Shown here: positions 24,671 to 37,500 of the stretch, in pieces
Numbering within the stretch: the first letter of the stretch is position 1
Layout of the letters: every line of letters starts with the position of its first letter
From: Cinclus cinclus
Lineage: Eukaryota > Chordata > Aves > Passeriformes > Cinclidae
NCBI RefSeq assembly: GCF_963662255.1
Contig: NC_085050.1
Coordinates: 5,740,834-5,804,833 of the forward strand
Direction: 5' to 3'
DNA length: 64,000 bases
Position numbers and translations under genes: made by a program
Notes under the pieces: generated by a model
Told to the model about the DNA's origin: nothing
Databases searched by the model: none
What the model saw: the letters and a program-made list of their open reading frames with translations, nothing else

Positions 24671-25506
24671 AATTTGTACAGCATTAAAAAAAACAAAAAC
24701 AAAAACAAAAAACATTTATGAGTACAGGATATGTACAAAAGTCCTGTCAGAGCACATTCTGTCCTGGATTTCTGCCCTGGTAGGTTTCGTGTCAGAGCTG
24801 CTCTGCTGTAGTTCTAGAACACCAGGTGTGTCTACCAGAAAGGCAAACTTTGGTTCAACAACAGTTTTTGCTCAAAGATTATCAGAATACAGCCAGCTTT
24901 AATGTCAGCCATTTATTAGAGACAGTCTCCACCTGTACAAAGTGTAAATGAACATCTTGAACTTCTACACTCCAACACCTGACCCAAAACACTGAAAGGA
25001 TGAGGAATAAGACAGGTGCTGAGTATTGCATTACTTGTGTGTTCAGATTCAGAGTAAACTTGGTATTTAAATAGTTCAGCAAAGTCATATGGAAAGGAAT
25101 TGCATGTGGTGCAGGGTCGAGTGACAGGAGGCCCACGAGAAGTCTTGCTCAAGCTGTGGAAGTCTTGTGCCTGCCTGAGCAGCCTCCAGGATGCACAGCA
25201 TCCCTCTCCCTGCAGCCCTCCACCCTCAGTGATGCTGCTGAGCAGCAGCCAGCTCTTGCAGAGGTGCTGGGGAGGAGACCTGGGGAGCCCATGCTGTGTT
25301 CCACATTACCAAGAAGATTTAACAGCTTTCAGCTGGCACATGAGGATGGTGTCTTGCCAAGCAGGTCCCATATCAGAACACTGAGCGTTCAGCAGTGCTG
25401 CAGCACCTCTCAGACGCCATTCCTTCAGTAAATTCCACTGCTCCCAAAGCCTCCTGGTACAGCAATGGTTGCTCCCAGTTTCCCAAGAGGAAGGTAAGAG
25501 GGACAG

Positions 25507-28500
25507 CTACTCACGGTCACTGTCACTGTCACTATCGCTGCTGTCACCATCCCACTTGATACTCTCCAGTGCCTTCCTGTGACAGCAAACAGATCAGTCA
25601 TCAGCCACTTGCTGTGACTTCTGCTTGAAAAGAGAGATCCCAAAACACCAGGCAAACACAGAGAACATTATGGGATGTCTAATGCCTACTGTCCTCAAAG
25701 TGCACCCAGCACTTGGTGGAAACACATCCTTTTGGAAAAGCCAACTCCTTCAGTTCCCCTCCAAGTGGTGAGCCAGCTGTCAGGGGTGCTGGGCTTGTAT
25801 TTATTCCCTTGGAGCACACCTGGCTCCAAACTGTGGTCCCTCAAGCTCTGATCACACGTGAGGATCATCTGGGCTTGGCCACACCAGGGCAGTGAGAGGT
25901 GACCACAAGCCTCAGAACCTGGCAGCCACATGCAGGGCCATCCTGTACCAAGCCTCTGCTTTTACTGGGCTGCAGTACTGTCTTCACAGGCAGCCAGACC
26001 CACCTAGAAATGATTCTGGGGAAGAAAGGCAATAGACAGCAGGACTGAGCAGTGGATAAGGCAACCCCACCATGCAAAATTTCCTTCCCTCGTAGGTGGA
26101 ATGGACACAGCATGGAATCAGAAACTGAGGGACTATTTCAGTCCCGCAGTCAACACACTACCTCATCATTCTGAATCCAGTTGTCTGCTCCCTTGTCAGA
26201 GAAGGCTTTCCAAAGGCACTGCCCCCTCCAGGACCCTGTCTACTCTACCCCTTCAGCAGTAACATGAAATATTCCAACTTACTTCTGTGTTTCAGAGAGT
26301 TCAAATTCCTCCTCTATTCTGCTTTTCAGCCTTTGAGATGACATCAGCCCAAGGGATGCTGCCAGCTTTACCATCTTAATTGCTTCATCTGGGCAATTGG
26401 TTTGCTTAGCACAGTTCAAGAACTCATCCATCACCTTGTCACTGCAAAGGCAAAGGGTGACTGTTCTCAGGGTCACAGCAGAGGTGTCCATTAACTTACA
26501 ACCCATGCTTTATAAAGAGAGAGAGACAGAAGGTGACATTTTTACATCAACCAGTCTATCTCTGCTCCTGCCAGGCTCTTCCCCTCTGGTACAGAGGGAA
26601 GTCTGTGTGGTAAGTTCGGGAGCTCCTGTCCCAGCTGAGAGCAGGCACAGAGTGCCACTAGGTGTGCAGCCTTTGCTACCACACACCCTCACGGTGTTCA
26701 CTGGGACAAGCTCCAACTTTATTTTAAAAAAACCCACACCCAAAAAAACCCCATTACTATTCCTTACAAGCTGTGTTGTACTTCAAACAATTCCCTCCTC
26801 CAGAATCCCGAAACAAGCAAGCCGGTGTAGCTTAACAGGGAACCACCTAAGACTTAGCATTTGACTTGATAAACTTGTCTTCAGGAATGGAGGCACCTCT
26901 GAAACACCTGTGCTTGGTTAAGAGCATGCTAGAATATTTCTGAGCACGTGGGAAACCAGATGTTTGGGAGTCCTGCTCCGACTCATTTGCACTGCTGAGT
27001 TCATCAGTGGTACTGCTCTCCATGGCCCAGAGCTTCAGAGACCAACTACTTCACTCCCTCCCACTTTGCACTTCCAACACCTTTTGAGACAAAGAGCTCT
27101 TGGAATATTTCCACTGGATAAATGAACAGTCATGCTCAGAGGGACAGACACACATTCATGTTCTGGAAGTAAACGGACCACTACTATCAGTTACAGCTGG
27201 AGATGGGACTACCTGACCTTTAAAAAAGTCCCTTCCATCCCAAACTATTCCTTCATCCTGTAACAGAAAATCAGGATCTCAGCCAAAGCAGAGACTCAGT
27301 AACTGAAGAACCTAAAAATACTTACGTGGGAATCCTACTGATTTTCTGGAAGTGCTCCATCATATTCCTATTCAAAAGAAAACAAATTAATAATTTAAAA
27401 CCCCCACGTAACAGCGACAGATATTCAACCTCTTGGATAAGCCTCCACTGAAACACAGGTAAGCTCAAATTGATGAAACAATCTTCCCCATGGATCCCAT
27501 GATCTATCCTTGCAAATGCAATCTCTACCGGCTAACTTCACTGATTAGTTTAACACAAAGTATCTTAAACTCTGCAGAAAATTATAAGCATAGCTGGTGG
27601 CAACTTTTCATTTAAAATACTACATATTTTTACATTTTAAAATACTCCTTTGTTTCAAATTAATCACTATCCTTGGAACATTTGTATTTAACAGAAAATA
27701 GTTCAGAACCTTAAACTGGAGGCTAGATATGTTAATCTGTATTTCAGGCTCAGAGCATGTAGGATAGTAAATTCCAGCTATTAACAGTTCTAAAAATAGC
27801 CTATTTAGAGTTTTAATTAAGGCTGCTACTAATTAAAAAATTAAACTAATTAATCTCTTTATCAGTTTGAATTCCAAAGAGTTCTAAAATCAGAAAATGG
27901 TGAGCACTCAGAGAAGTGACTGTCACAACACACCTTGCCATAAGCAACTGTACAAAGTCCTACACCAGATACTACATTAGTATCTAAACCATTTTTGAAA
28001 AGAAAAAAACCCATCACATTCATTGCAGGCCTTATCCCCTTCCTTTGTCTGCACTGGCATTCCAAGGCATCGGTCATTAGTTTTTGCTTTTTGTGACTAA
28101 GCCTTGAATTGCAGTGCCAGCCAGCCCAGAGCACGGAGAGCCCACACGTACCAGGCATCCTGGGTCCTCCCAGCCCTGGAAAACAGCACCACAGCATGGC
28201 CCAGAGCACTCCCTGTCCACTCCAACGGGAGCTGCCCCAGCCCAGCAGGCTCATGGACAGCTTTGATTTCTTCAGCACACTTGGCAAATGCCAGCTGAAT
28301 CTGTGAAAACATTGTGCTATGAAGAAAAAAACCTCTGACGTTAACAAAAGCTTTTCAGTGCAATTTCTCCTGCAGCTCCTAAAGGTTTGCTCCGTATGTG
28401 ATTTAAATTTGTGAACTAACAGTTCCTAAGGGAGACAAATCTGTCAGGACATCTGTCCCCACTAGGCAAGCTCCAAGGTGGTTTTGCAGGGACAGCTGTA

Positions 28501-31500
28501 TCTGCCTTCCACACCCCTCAGCTTGAGAAAGCAATTTCTGCAATGAAATCCTTGGCAAAAATCCCCGAGTTCTGCCATGTGATTCCCTAGAGATATGGCT
28601 GGTTGGGCTGCTTCTCCAAACCCTGATAAGAAGGGATCCTGCTCTGTTAGTTTCAGGTTTCTTTATAGGTTGAAGGCAATCCAAAGGGTTTAGCAGGCCT
28701 GGATAAGCTCACATGGATCTGGAAATCCACAGTGGGCAGATGCTCTGGAACTAGATCTCTAAGAATGACCAAGATTACAGCATTTACCTTCAGTCTGGGG
28801 AGACACCACTACTCTTCACTGAGCTTATGTGCTGGTTTCGGCTGGGAGAGAGTGAAATTTCTTCATAGTTTCTTCTTTCTTACTATGGGGCCGTGTTTTA
28901 TATTTAAGATGGAAAGTATGTTGATAACACAGTATTTTTGTTATTGCTGGGCAGTGCTTAAAGAACATCAAGGCTCCCCCACCAGGAAGTGGGCTGAGGG
29001 TGCACAAGGATTTGGGAGGGGACACCTCTGGGATAGCTGACCCTAAATGATCCATGGGGTATTTCACACCATAGGATGTCAGGCTCAGCAGATAAAGCTG
29101 GGGAAAGGAGGAACGGGGGATACATTTGCAGTGATGGTTGACTTCCCAAGTAACTGTTATACACGAGCTTTCCAAGAGCCTGGCTTTCCTAGGGATGGCT
29201 GAGCACCTGCCTATGATGGGAAATGTTAACTGAGCTTGAGTTTTGTCCTTTTACTGTCCCAGTCCCCTCCATCTCACAGGGGAGGAGCAAGCAAGCAGCT
29301 GTGTGTGGGCTCAGCTGTTCATGGGCATCATCAGCTTCCTTACCTCACTGGGGTGCTGGTCCCTGCTCATCAAACACAAGAACTCTTCCAACAGGTCTTG
29401 TCTCCTGCTAAACCCCAGCTGTTTCACATCTGTTTAGAGAGGCAGTAGTTGGTAGGTGTCACCAGTACCCCATTCCCAAATCCTGGCAATATGGTTAGCA
29501 CAATTTAACAAGGCAGAGCCTGTGTGACTGAGCAGGTCACATTTAGCTCCCTTTCTTTCTCCTCATTATCAGATCCTATGCACCAAATACATGAACTAAT
29601 CTGATTTCTTCTTCCCTTCCCTGCTGGTCTCATGATTTCTGGGTGACAGCCCAACTACTCCCCCTGATAAAGGCCTTCAAGGTCCCCAGCACTGACCAAC
29701 CTGGTGGTGGTGATGACCCTGTCCCGGAACAGGGAGGGAACAACACATAGAACACTGCCTGTACCATCAATTACCAATCCTCAGGGGGAACATGGACCTG
29801 AACTGCTGCTGGACAGTGAGGCCCACAAACCCCCACAGCCAGAACCCTCCACCACTGTCTGATGAGGACCAAGGAGTGATTTGTATTCTTTTTTATTTTC
29901 TGGGGGCCTAGATGAAACCTTAACCAAGGATTTGCAGAGGGTACAGGTGATTTGATACAACAGGCAAGCACTGCACCTTATCATGGCTACTCCAAGCAAT
30001 GGGAAGTTTCCAAACTAGCTCCAACTTTGCACTGCTCCTGGCACATATCAGGCAAACTGCCAATGAAGCCATATGGCCATCACTGACCTTCCCAAACTGA
30101 AGGGATCACTTCCAGCTGGTTGGCTGCATCCAACGCTTGAAGGAGATCCAATATATTTTTAGGACTTGGATAGAAGAGCTGATGAAGGAAGAGAATAATT
30201 TCAGTCACTTGTGACTGCTCTGTTTCTACATGCACAAGATCTGCAGCTCTTACCCTGGCGCACACTTACTGAAGATGACATTTCTTTGTACCACTTCAAC
30301 ACCACCTCAATTTGTTCCATCATGCACAACAACGAAAAGAATTTTGACCTAGTGAGAAAAAAAATGTCCTAATTCAGTGATGATTAGAGCAAGCAAACCA
30401 TACAGAAGTACCAGCAAATGATGGTGTGCTGATCAGATTTGCACTGCAGATCAAGGACATTTCACTGATTGCAACACTCCATGCAATCAGAAAAGCAGCA
30501 GTGTTTCTTACATCTTAACGCTGACACCAGATTATTGGCAGAACTCATTAGACCAACATGTTTTAAAATATATTAAAAAAAAAAGGGCAATCTTCGTGCC
30601 TGATGCCAGTTTTATGATAGCTGAATCTGTCTCAAATGCAACTTTTGGATATAAAAACTGAACTAAATTAACCTTGTTACTTGTGCAAGTTCACAATGCA
30701 AGCCTGAGTCCTTAATCCAGAGCACTGACTAAGCAAACATCCCTACACTAAAACATTATGCTGTTTTGGAGTTACCTCCAAAGCTGCCATCCAGGGCACA
30801 CAACAGAATGGTAAAATCCATAACTGGTTATTCTAGTTGTTGGATGGTGTTGATATACTGATGCTCTAAGACACTGATTTTCAGTTCAAAGGCCATAAAC
30901 TAAAAATAAATCCTAAGCTATCACTGCTCTTATGAAGGATCGAATTCCCAAACTGGACAAAGAATAACCAACCAGCTGGTGTCTGAATCCTAGTTTGTAC
31001 TGAAGCTGACAACGACACACAAGGTGCTCAATATAACCTGCACTTCACTCACCAATAGCCATTTAACCGATCCACATCCAAGAATTTCCAGTTGTCCCCC
31101 TTCTCCAGTGCCTTATTTAACTGATAGGCAAGCTTGATATCCTTAAGATCACAGCACTGCAATAAACCAGTCAGATTTGAAAGCTGTTACCAAATATAAC
31201 TCACAAGACTCACAGAGGTACATGCAGGTATCACAGGCATGCAATTAGGGAGGAGTCAAGCAAAGAACTGCAGAATTGTGGCAGAAAGTTACAGGAAATT
31301 ATAAGCACTGATGAAAATGGGAGATATTAAAAGCTAAAGCCTATATGACAGGATGTAAACTCTCAGGCAATTTTCCAACAGCTGGAGGGGCTCAAAGGAA
31401 TTCTGATGGCAGGGAAGAGGCACTTACCACTTGCATGGCGGTAATAAAAAAGTCAGCTGAAAGGGAGCAAATAAGAGACTGTTAATTTCAAGCTTCCAGG

Positions 31501-34500
31501 GAGACATAAAACAGCTCATTAACCCACCCTCCCTGAGGATGCATGAAGTATGTTCAATTAGAAACTCTATCTGTAGCTCAGTTTGACAATAGAGCAGAGT
31601 TCTTCAGCTTCTTGGTAGTCTTTGGTGTGGCATGAGTTGGGCCGTTTATTTTTTTTTTTTTGTATACACTTCTAGCAACAACTTAGAGCACAGAAATAAA
31701 CAGTTTAAAACACCTAGCAGGACAGAAGCAAAGGAAGAAGGGGTAAAACATTCTGACTATTTCCAGGAATCCTTACAAAGACAAAAAAGAAAGCTGATAA
31801 AGAGTGGCTTTCAACACTTCATTAACACTATGCCGCCTGCAGACCTTTCTTGGCCAAACCCATCTTCAGATGGAAGCTGCATCTGCTTCCAAACTTACAG
31901 AAAGGCTTATGAACTTCGCAGGGCAGGATATACCCCTCCTACCCACACTCTGGTTTCCCATGAAGCTTCATTTAATGAAATTTTTTTAACAGGATTAGGA
32001 AAAACTAAAATAGGAAAACACCACACCTACAATAAAAAAACCTGTCATTCACCTGATGTGCATCATTTAATGAAACTGCTCCTCCTTAAACTGATCTTGG
32101 AAATAACCCCAGGATCTTTTATCACATGGACTTAAAACACTCATTCACACAAGCTACACACCTACAGAACCTTTCATACAGAAGCCAGTGCAGCAATGAA
32201 CAGCACAATTCCCAGCACTGGAATTTGCCCTTTGTTTCCAGAAATATCAGAAGGGACTGAGAGAAGCAAGCTGCATGCATTTATCCTATCTGAGTAAAAT
32301 ACTTGAGATTCACAGGTACCTTTTCACCCAAGCTTGGAGTCCTTACCATCGTCAGGATCCTGGGCAGTGAAACTTCGCTTTTCAACCTCATTTAGCACCT
32401 CAGAGATGATGTCTGATGACTGAGCATCAGCTGTGGGACAAAGGGACAATCAACATCAGTTGTACCAAGCATTTTCTGAGTGAAGAGCATCAGTCTGCAA
32501 ATACAATATGAAACTGGGAACAAGCAACATCATTTTAAACAAATGTAATTTCTGTGGTGCTCCACACCACCTGCAATTTATTTTGCTCTAAAATTTGCCC
32601 TGCTATTGCCAGATTTCCACAGCACAGCAGGGCAGATTCAGAAGGATACAGTGCTTTCTAGCAAGGAATCAAACAGGCCTGGAAGTTTGTCTGTTAGAAG
32701 GCTGCACTGGAAAAAGCAAAGCATTTTGTAAACAAACAGAATTTTACAAGAGGGAAAAAACAAACAAAACAAAACCAAAACAAATCCCCAAACCCAGAGA
32801 GACTCCAAAGGAATTCCTTTCTGTTTCTTAAAACACAATGACTGCAGGTACAGCTACTCTGCCTATTCTCTTCCTGTAGCCAAAAGTCTGTGGTCATGGG
32901 ATCTTAAAGAGCTGGGTTCCTGCCTTCTAACACAGCTATTTTCCATGACAGCTCCTACTGCAGAGAACTGCTGCAGGAAAACAAACTCCCTGTGCAATTT
33001 CATCCCTGTCAGTGGCTCAATATGCAATCACACACTGTGGTCAGATCCAGCCTCCACAGTGACTGAGCAGATTTGCTCCCTGTATGAGGTTATCCCATTT
33101 TTTCACTCAAGCACAATCAGGCAGCACAGGGAACACTAAGATCACACCCATTATGAGTGAACTACCTTCACCCATCACATGTGAAAAGCACCAAAGCAGC
33201 TGCTACACAAGGCAAAGGCAAGCTGATAGCACACATACCACCTTTGTAAAACATGGCCAGGAGATGATCATAGGATGCAAGGCTGGGCTCTGGAAAGCAA
33301 AAACATTGCAATTACTGAAACATTCCTGGCTGAGCTTTGTGCCACTGCTCTAATTCAGTCTGCTCCTCCAGTCACGCAGCAAGTTTACTCTTATATGTCT
33401 CCCTGCCCTAATGCTGGGCCAGACCTCACATACACCTGGGAGAGGAGATATCCAACACTGGGCCACCAGTTGGAGCATCCTATTTCTATGGGGGAGCAGT
33501 CAACCTTCCCTGCTCTAAACTAAAATCAAAAATACTTCATAGCTAGTTTCCCTTCTGCTCATGAATGTAATGTTTAATGTAACATGTATCAACAAGCATG
33601 TTACTGGGGCAAAACAGAGCTCACAGGACATCAAATAAATTCTGCAGATATTCTGTTTCTGCAATATTTATTTGGAAGAACAAACTATCATCTAGATCAA
33701 AAGCTTTTTTTTCTGTAGAGATGCAGATCTATAGACCTGAACTGGCTTGGATGGCTTGCGAAGTACATCTCCCCTGGAATGAGGGAATCACCACCATGTT
33801 GTGTGGTGCTGAACTCTTAAGTCAACTGTTCTGTTCTGGAGGTGGCACTGGAATATCATAATCATTTAAAAACACATATAATAAATACTCTGCTACTCTT
33901 ACCTATATCAAGTGCTTCCATTTCCTTTAATACCAATAAAGACATAGCTCTGCCCACACCACCGCATCTTCTCAGGCTCTTCAGTACAGAATTAAAAGTC
34001 AGCAGAGTTGGTTGCACTTTCTGCTGAGCCATGTGAGTCAGGAATTCCTTAAAACAAAAGCCCCAAATCCTTAATGCTTCATACTGGATCACAGTTCACA
34101 GTTCAGCTTTCAGGTGGGTTATACATACATTTCCTCAACCTAATTCTTCTCACCCCCTTCAAGTCAATAACTCTGCTTTAACTGATGATTTATTAAAGGA
34201 GTATAGTTTCATTTTTAATGACCAAAACCCAAGGCTACATTACATCAAAATAAATCTTGGACAATTGTATCTGGAACAAAATGGAAAAAAATTTAGTTAT
34301 ATAATGTTTTTCCTTACTGATGTGTCATTAAAATCCAAAATACTGTCTCTGTCATAACGCCATAAATTAAAATGCAATGAGTTTTTATCTAAAATTGTTC
34401 ATTTATTTTATCTCCCATCAGTAATTTCCCCAATTACTTTCTGTCCAGGCAGCTCCTGGATCAGGTATTGTTCACACAAGGCAAATCACTCTGCAAAAGC

Positions 34501-37500
34501 AAGGTTGGATTTCTCACATCTGCCACACCTTCATAGTTACCTTTTCTGTTTAAACTACTGTACTTCCTTTACTCCAGGGATCAGTATCTGGGGACGAAGT
34601 TCTTGCTTTTGGTCTTCCAACAATTGCAAAATTTTTACTAATAAGACAGACTCTTCTTAGAAGGGCCCACACTCTTACCACTTCCCCACCTCTTTTGCTC
34701 TACCCTCCTTACCTTGGCTAATTCCCATCTTTCTGCAAACCTCTCCTTTAGATATGGGACTGCTCTGATCAGCGCATTGAAGGTGTGCACATCAGCTGGA
34801 AAATGTAAGATAATCCATTTAAAATGACAATTTATACCCTACAGGAAACAATTTGTTCTAGCATGGCTCAGTTTCTGGCAAAGTCTCATGCAAACCTGTT
34901 TCCAGTGAGCCAGCCACATGCCAGCTGTACTGGAATTACCAGTTTGCATTCAGCTCCCATGATCCAGCTGAGGTCCGTACCCCTGCGCCAATCATCACTG
35001 CCATGAACAAACACCCCTGTGCCCAACAGGGGCTTTCTGTACTCAGGAGACCACCAAGTACAACCAGGAGACACTCACCCTTGTGCCTTTCATTCAGCAA
35101 GTCTATGTACATGTCATAAGCTTTAGAGTAAGCCCCATGCTGCAAAAACAAAAATAAACAATCTCTGATTATGTGAGATCTCACAAACTGAAAAAATCCC
35201 CCAGAACTGAAGAATAATTTTACCTTCACCATCCCACAAATCATCGTGCAATAGGAGTGTGCATTCCTCTCTGGCATTATCTTAAATATCCTTTCAGCAT
35301 GGTTGTTCTCCCTAGAACCAATGAACAAGATAAATGTTAACCAAATAAAAGATACTCTTAGGAGGAGTCAACATGTAGAACAAAATAAAGGCTGTTCCCC
35401 TGAAGACTGACATTCACATATCACACTTGGGATACTTGAAGGTAGTCTACAATCACCTACTAGATTTCCATGAACACTTTAAAGTACCAGCAAACAGCTT
35501 TATTTAACAAGTAACACCTGTGAGTATGGGCTACTAAAGGACTTTGGTTTGTTCAATAACAATAAAAGTGCAAAACCCACGGAATATGGGAATGTAGACA
35601 ACATCTTCTGTACCTCCATCTGGGGCCAGATGACTGTGAATCTCTTTGGAACTGCCTCTTTGGAGCTTTCTGTTCTGAAGCATTCACCTGGAGAGATTTT
35701 TGCAAAAATAACTCTCAGGGTTAAATTATGATTTAACATCAAATGACATGATTTGCTAACAAAACTGAAGTTCAGCAGCATGGACCAAGGGTGCTTTTTA
35801 ATGGGTTACATTAAAATAATTTCTATCATAACATTCAGGAAGCAATCAATAAATTGACAATAATATTTATGTTATTAAGCATATTAACAGTTTTACACAA
35901 ACTACTAGTTGCTACTAGGTCAGTCATGGGTTTTTATAACAGAAGTATCTCATGGGAATGTTGTCTGCATCTGATCCACCTCATGGCATCTCCCACACAG
36001 ACAGTACAAAAATCTCGATGTCACTTTGATATACTCCCACTATGTATAAAATAAATAGAGATCAACAAGTTTTCCATACCCCTGGTTCTTCCAAATCCTC
36101 TTTTTCTTCCTGCTCTTTTTCAGGAGTAGGTTCACCACCTCCATAGAAGCATAATAAATCTAAAAGGCTGTTTGTGGTCTCCAGAGATACAGGGGTACCT
36201 TTAGAAAATTAGAATTTATAATGGTCAGAGAAAGTGAAGAGCTCACTGCTCTACAGCCATCACAACACTGCTTTGCTCTCTTCCAACTCAAAGACATTCT
36301 CTAGCAAGTCCCTAAACCTGCATGTGACACCAGTACTGCCACAAACCCACTCATCACAGGAGACAATTTTAACACTCAAGTAGAGTATGTTTTTCTACTG
36401 GAGACACTGGAAGGGTGGAGTTTTCCTGATCAAGTAGAACGAAGTGACAGCCAACAGCCAGAATTGTGATGCAGCACAAGCCCAACACAGCATCTGAAAT
36501 TTCTGGTGCTTTTCATAACTCTTCCCAGGATACACCCTCCTGTGGAGAACACTTCACATGTTTCACTTTCTATGAAATTCTCAAAATCAACAAAAGTATT
36601 TAATCTGCTTCCTCTTCAAGAAGTCATTTGTTCTCCTTATCACCAAAGTAACATGTCTCACAAGCAGTGGCTAAGATTCTCCAGTAATTTAGAGAACCAC
36701 TTCACCAGACCAGAGTCAGTTGTAAAAGGAGCAACAGAGTCACACAATTGTCTCCACAGTCTGTGCCAGCCACTGAAGTATTTTTGGCATAATTTAAGTA
36801 GAACTCCACCACAGACCCTGGCAGGTGACCACATACCTGCCTGTAGAAGCTGATCAAACATGTCCACAGACTCTTTCACCATTCTGAGGTGGATGCGCTC
36901 CCTTAGAGCTTCCTCACTCACTCCTTCAGTCTGAGGTTTGAGACTCTCGGGCATCAGGCACTAAAAGCAAACAGTGGAAGTCAGTCATAAGCTCAAACCC
37001 CCTCTAAATATTCCACTCTTCACCCAGTACACTGCTTACAGCCCAACAACACCAGTCTTTTTGGCGATGAAGAAACACACACATCCTCACCCCTCACTTT
37101 TGTGCCAGGAAGCAACATCTAAACAGTGCTGCTTTTCTTACTTTTATCTCAGGAACCTGATATGATACTGAACTCCCAAGGAAAAATGTAAACTACAAAA
37201 ACATAATGGAAATACAGAACTGTGTTCATACTATTTGCAAAACAGTTTAAAAGTTATCATTTTATCTTAGTTTTGGACCAGTCTGACAGTTGATTTCACT
37301 GACAAAGCAGAAATACAATGAAAAGAAAAAGCAGAAAGCTTACTGGTACATTGGGCTCTGCAAAAGTCTTGTCAAAATACTGAGGAAAGTTCTTTATGAT
37401 GTATTTTGCAGCATTTCTCCCAGACTCCTTTGACAAGGAATACAGACGCTAAATCGAAATGAAAGAGAACAAGATGAAGAAATACACAAATTGCAAGGCT

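Noticed and set aside
26100..26175. Possible second C/D snoRNA on the minus strand (ATGATGAG followed by CTGA)
   Set aside because: No closing stem next to the boxes and no recognisable guide.
28760..28800. Minus-strand peptide [10 protein letters not shown], which resembles the PTCD3 ARDKHPPEL segment
   Set aside because: No donor follows it. The true exon is 29429-29344, reading [10 protein letters not shown] with a proper donor and phase.
29310..29340. TGATGA-CTGA pair right after the PTCD3 exon 20 donor
   Set aside because: Boxes are under 20 nt apart and directly at the 5' splice site, which is wrong for an intronic snoRNA.
35500..35781. A different reading frame for PTCD3 exon 9 containing [17 protein letters not shown], which resembles human FGVTW
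   Set aside because: It does not fit the phases of the exons on either side. The frame ending [12 protein letters not shown] fits both junctions and the conserved W-R-x-N-N.
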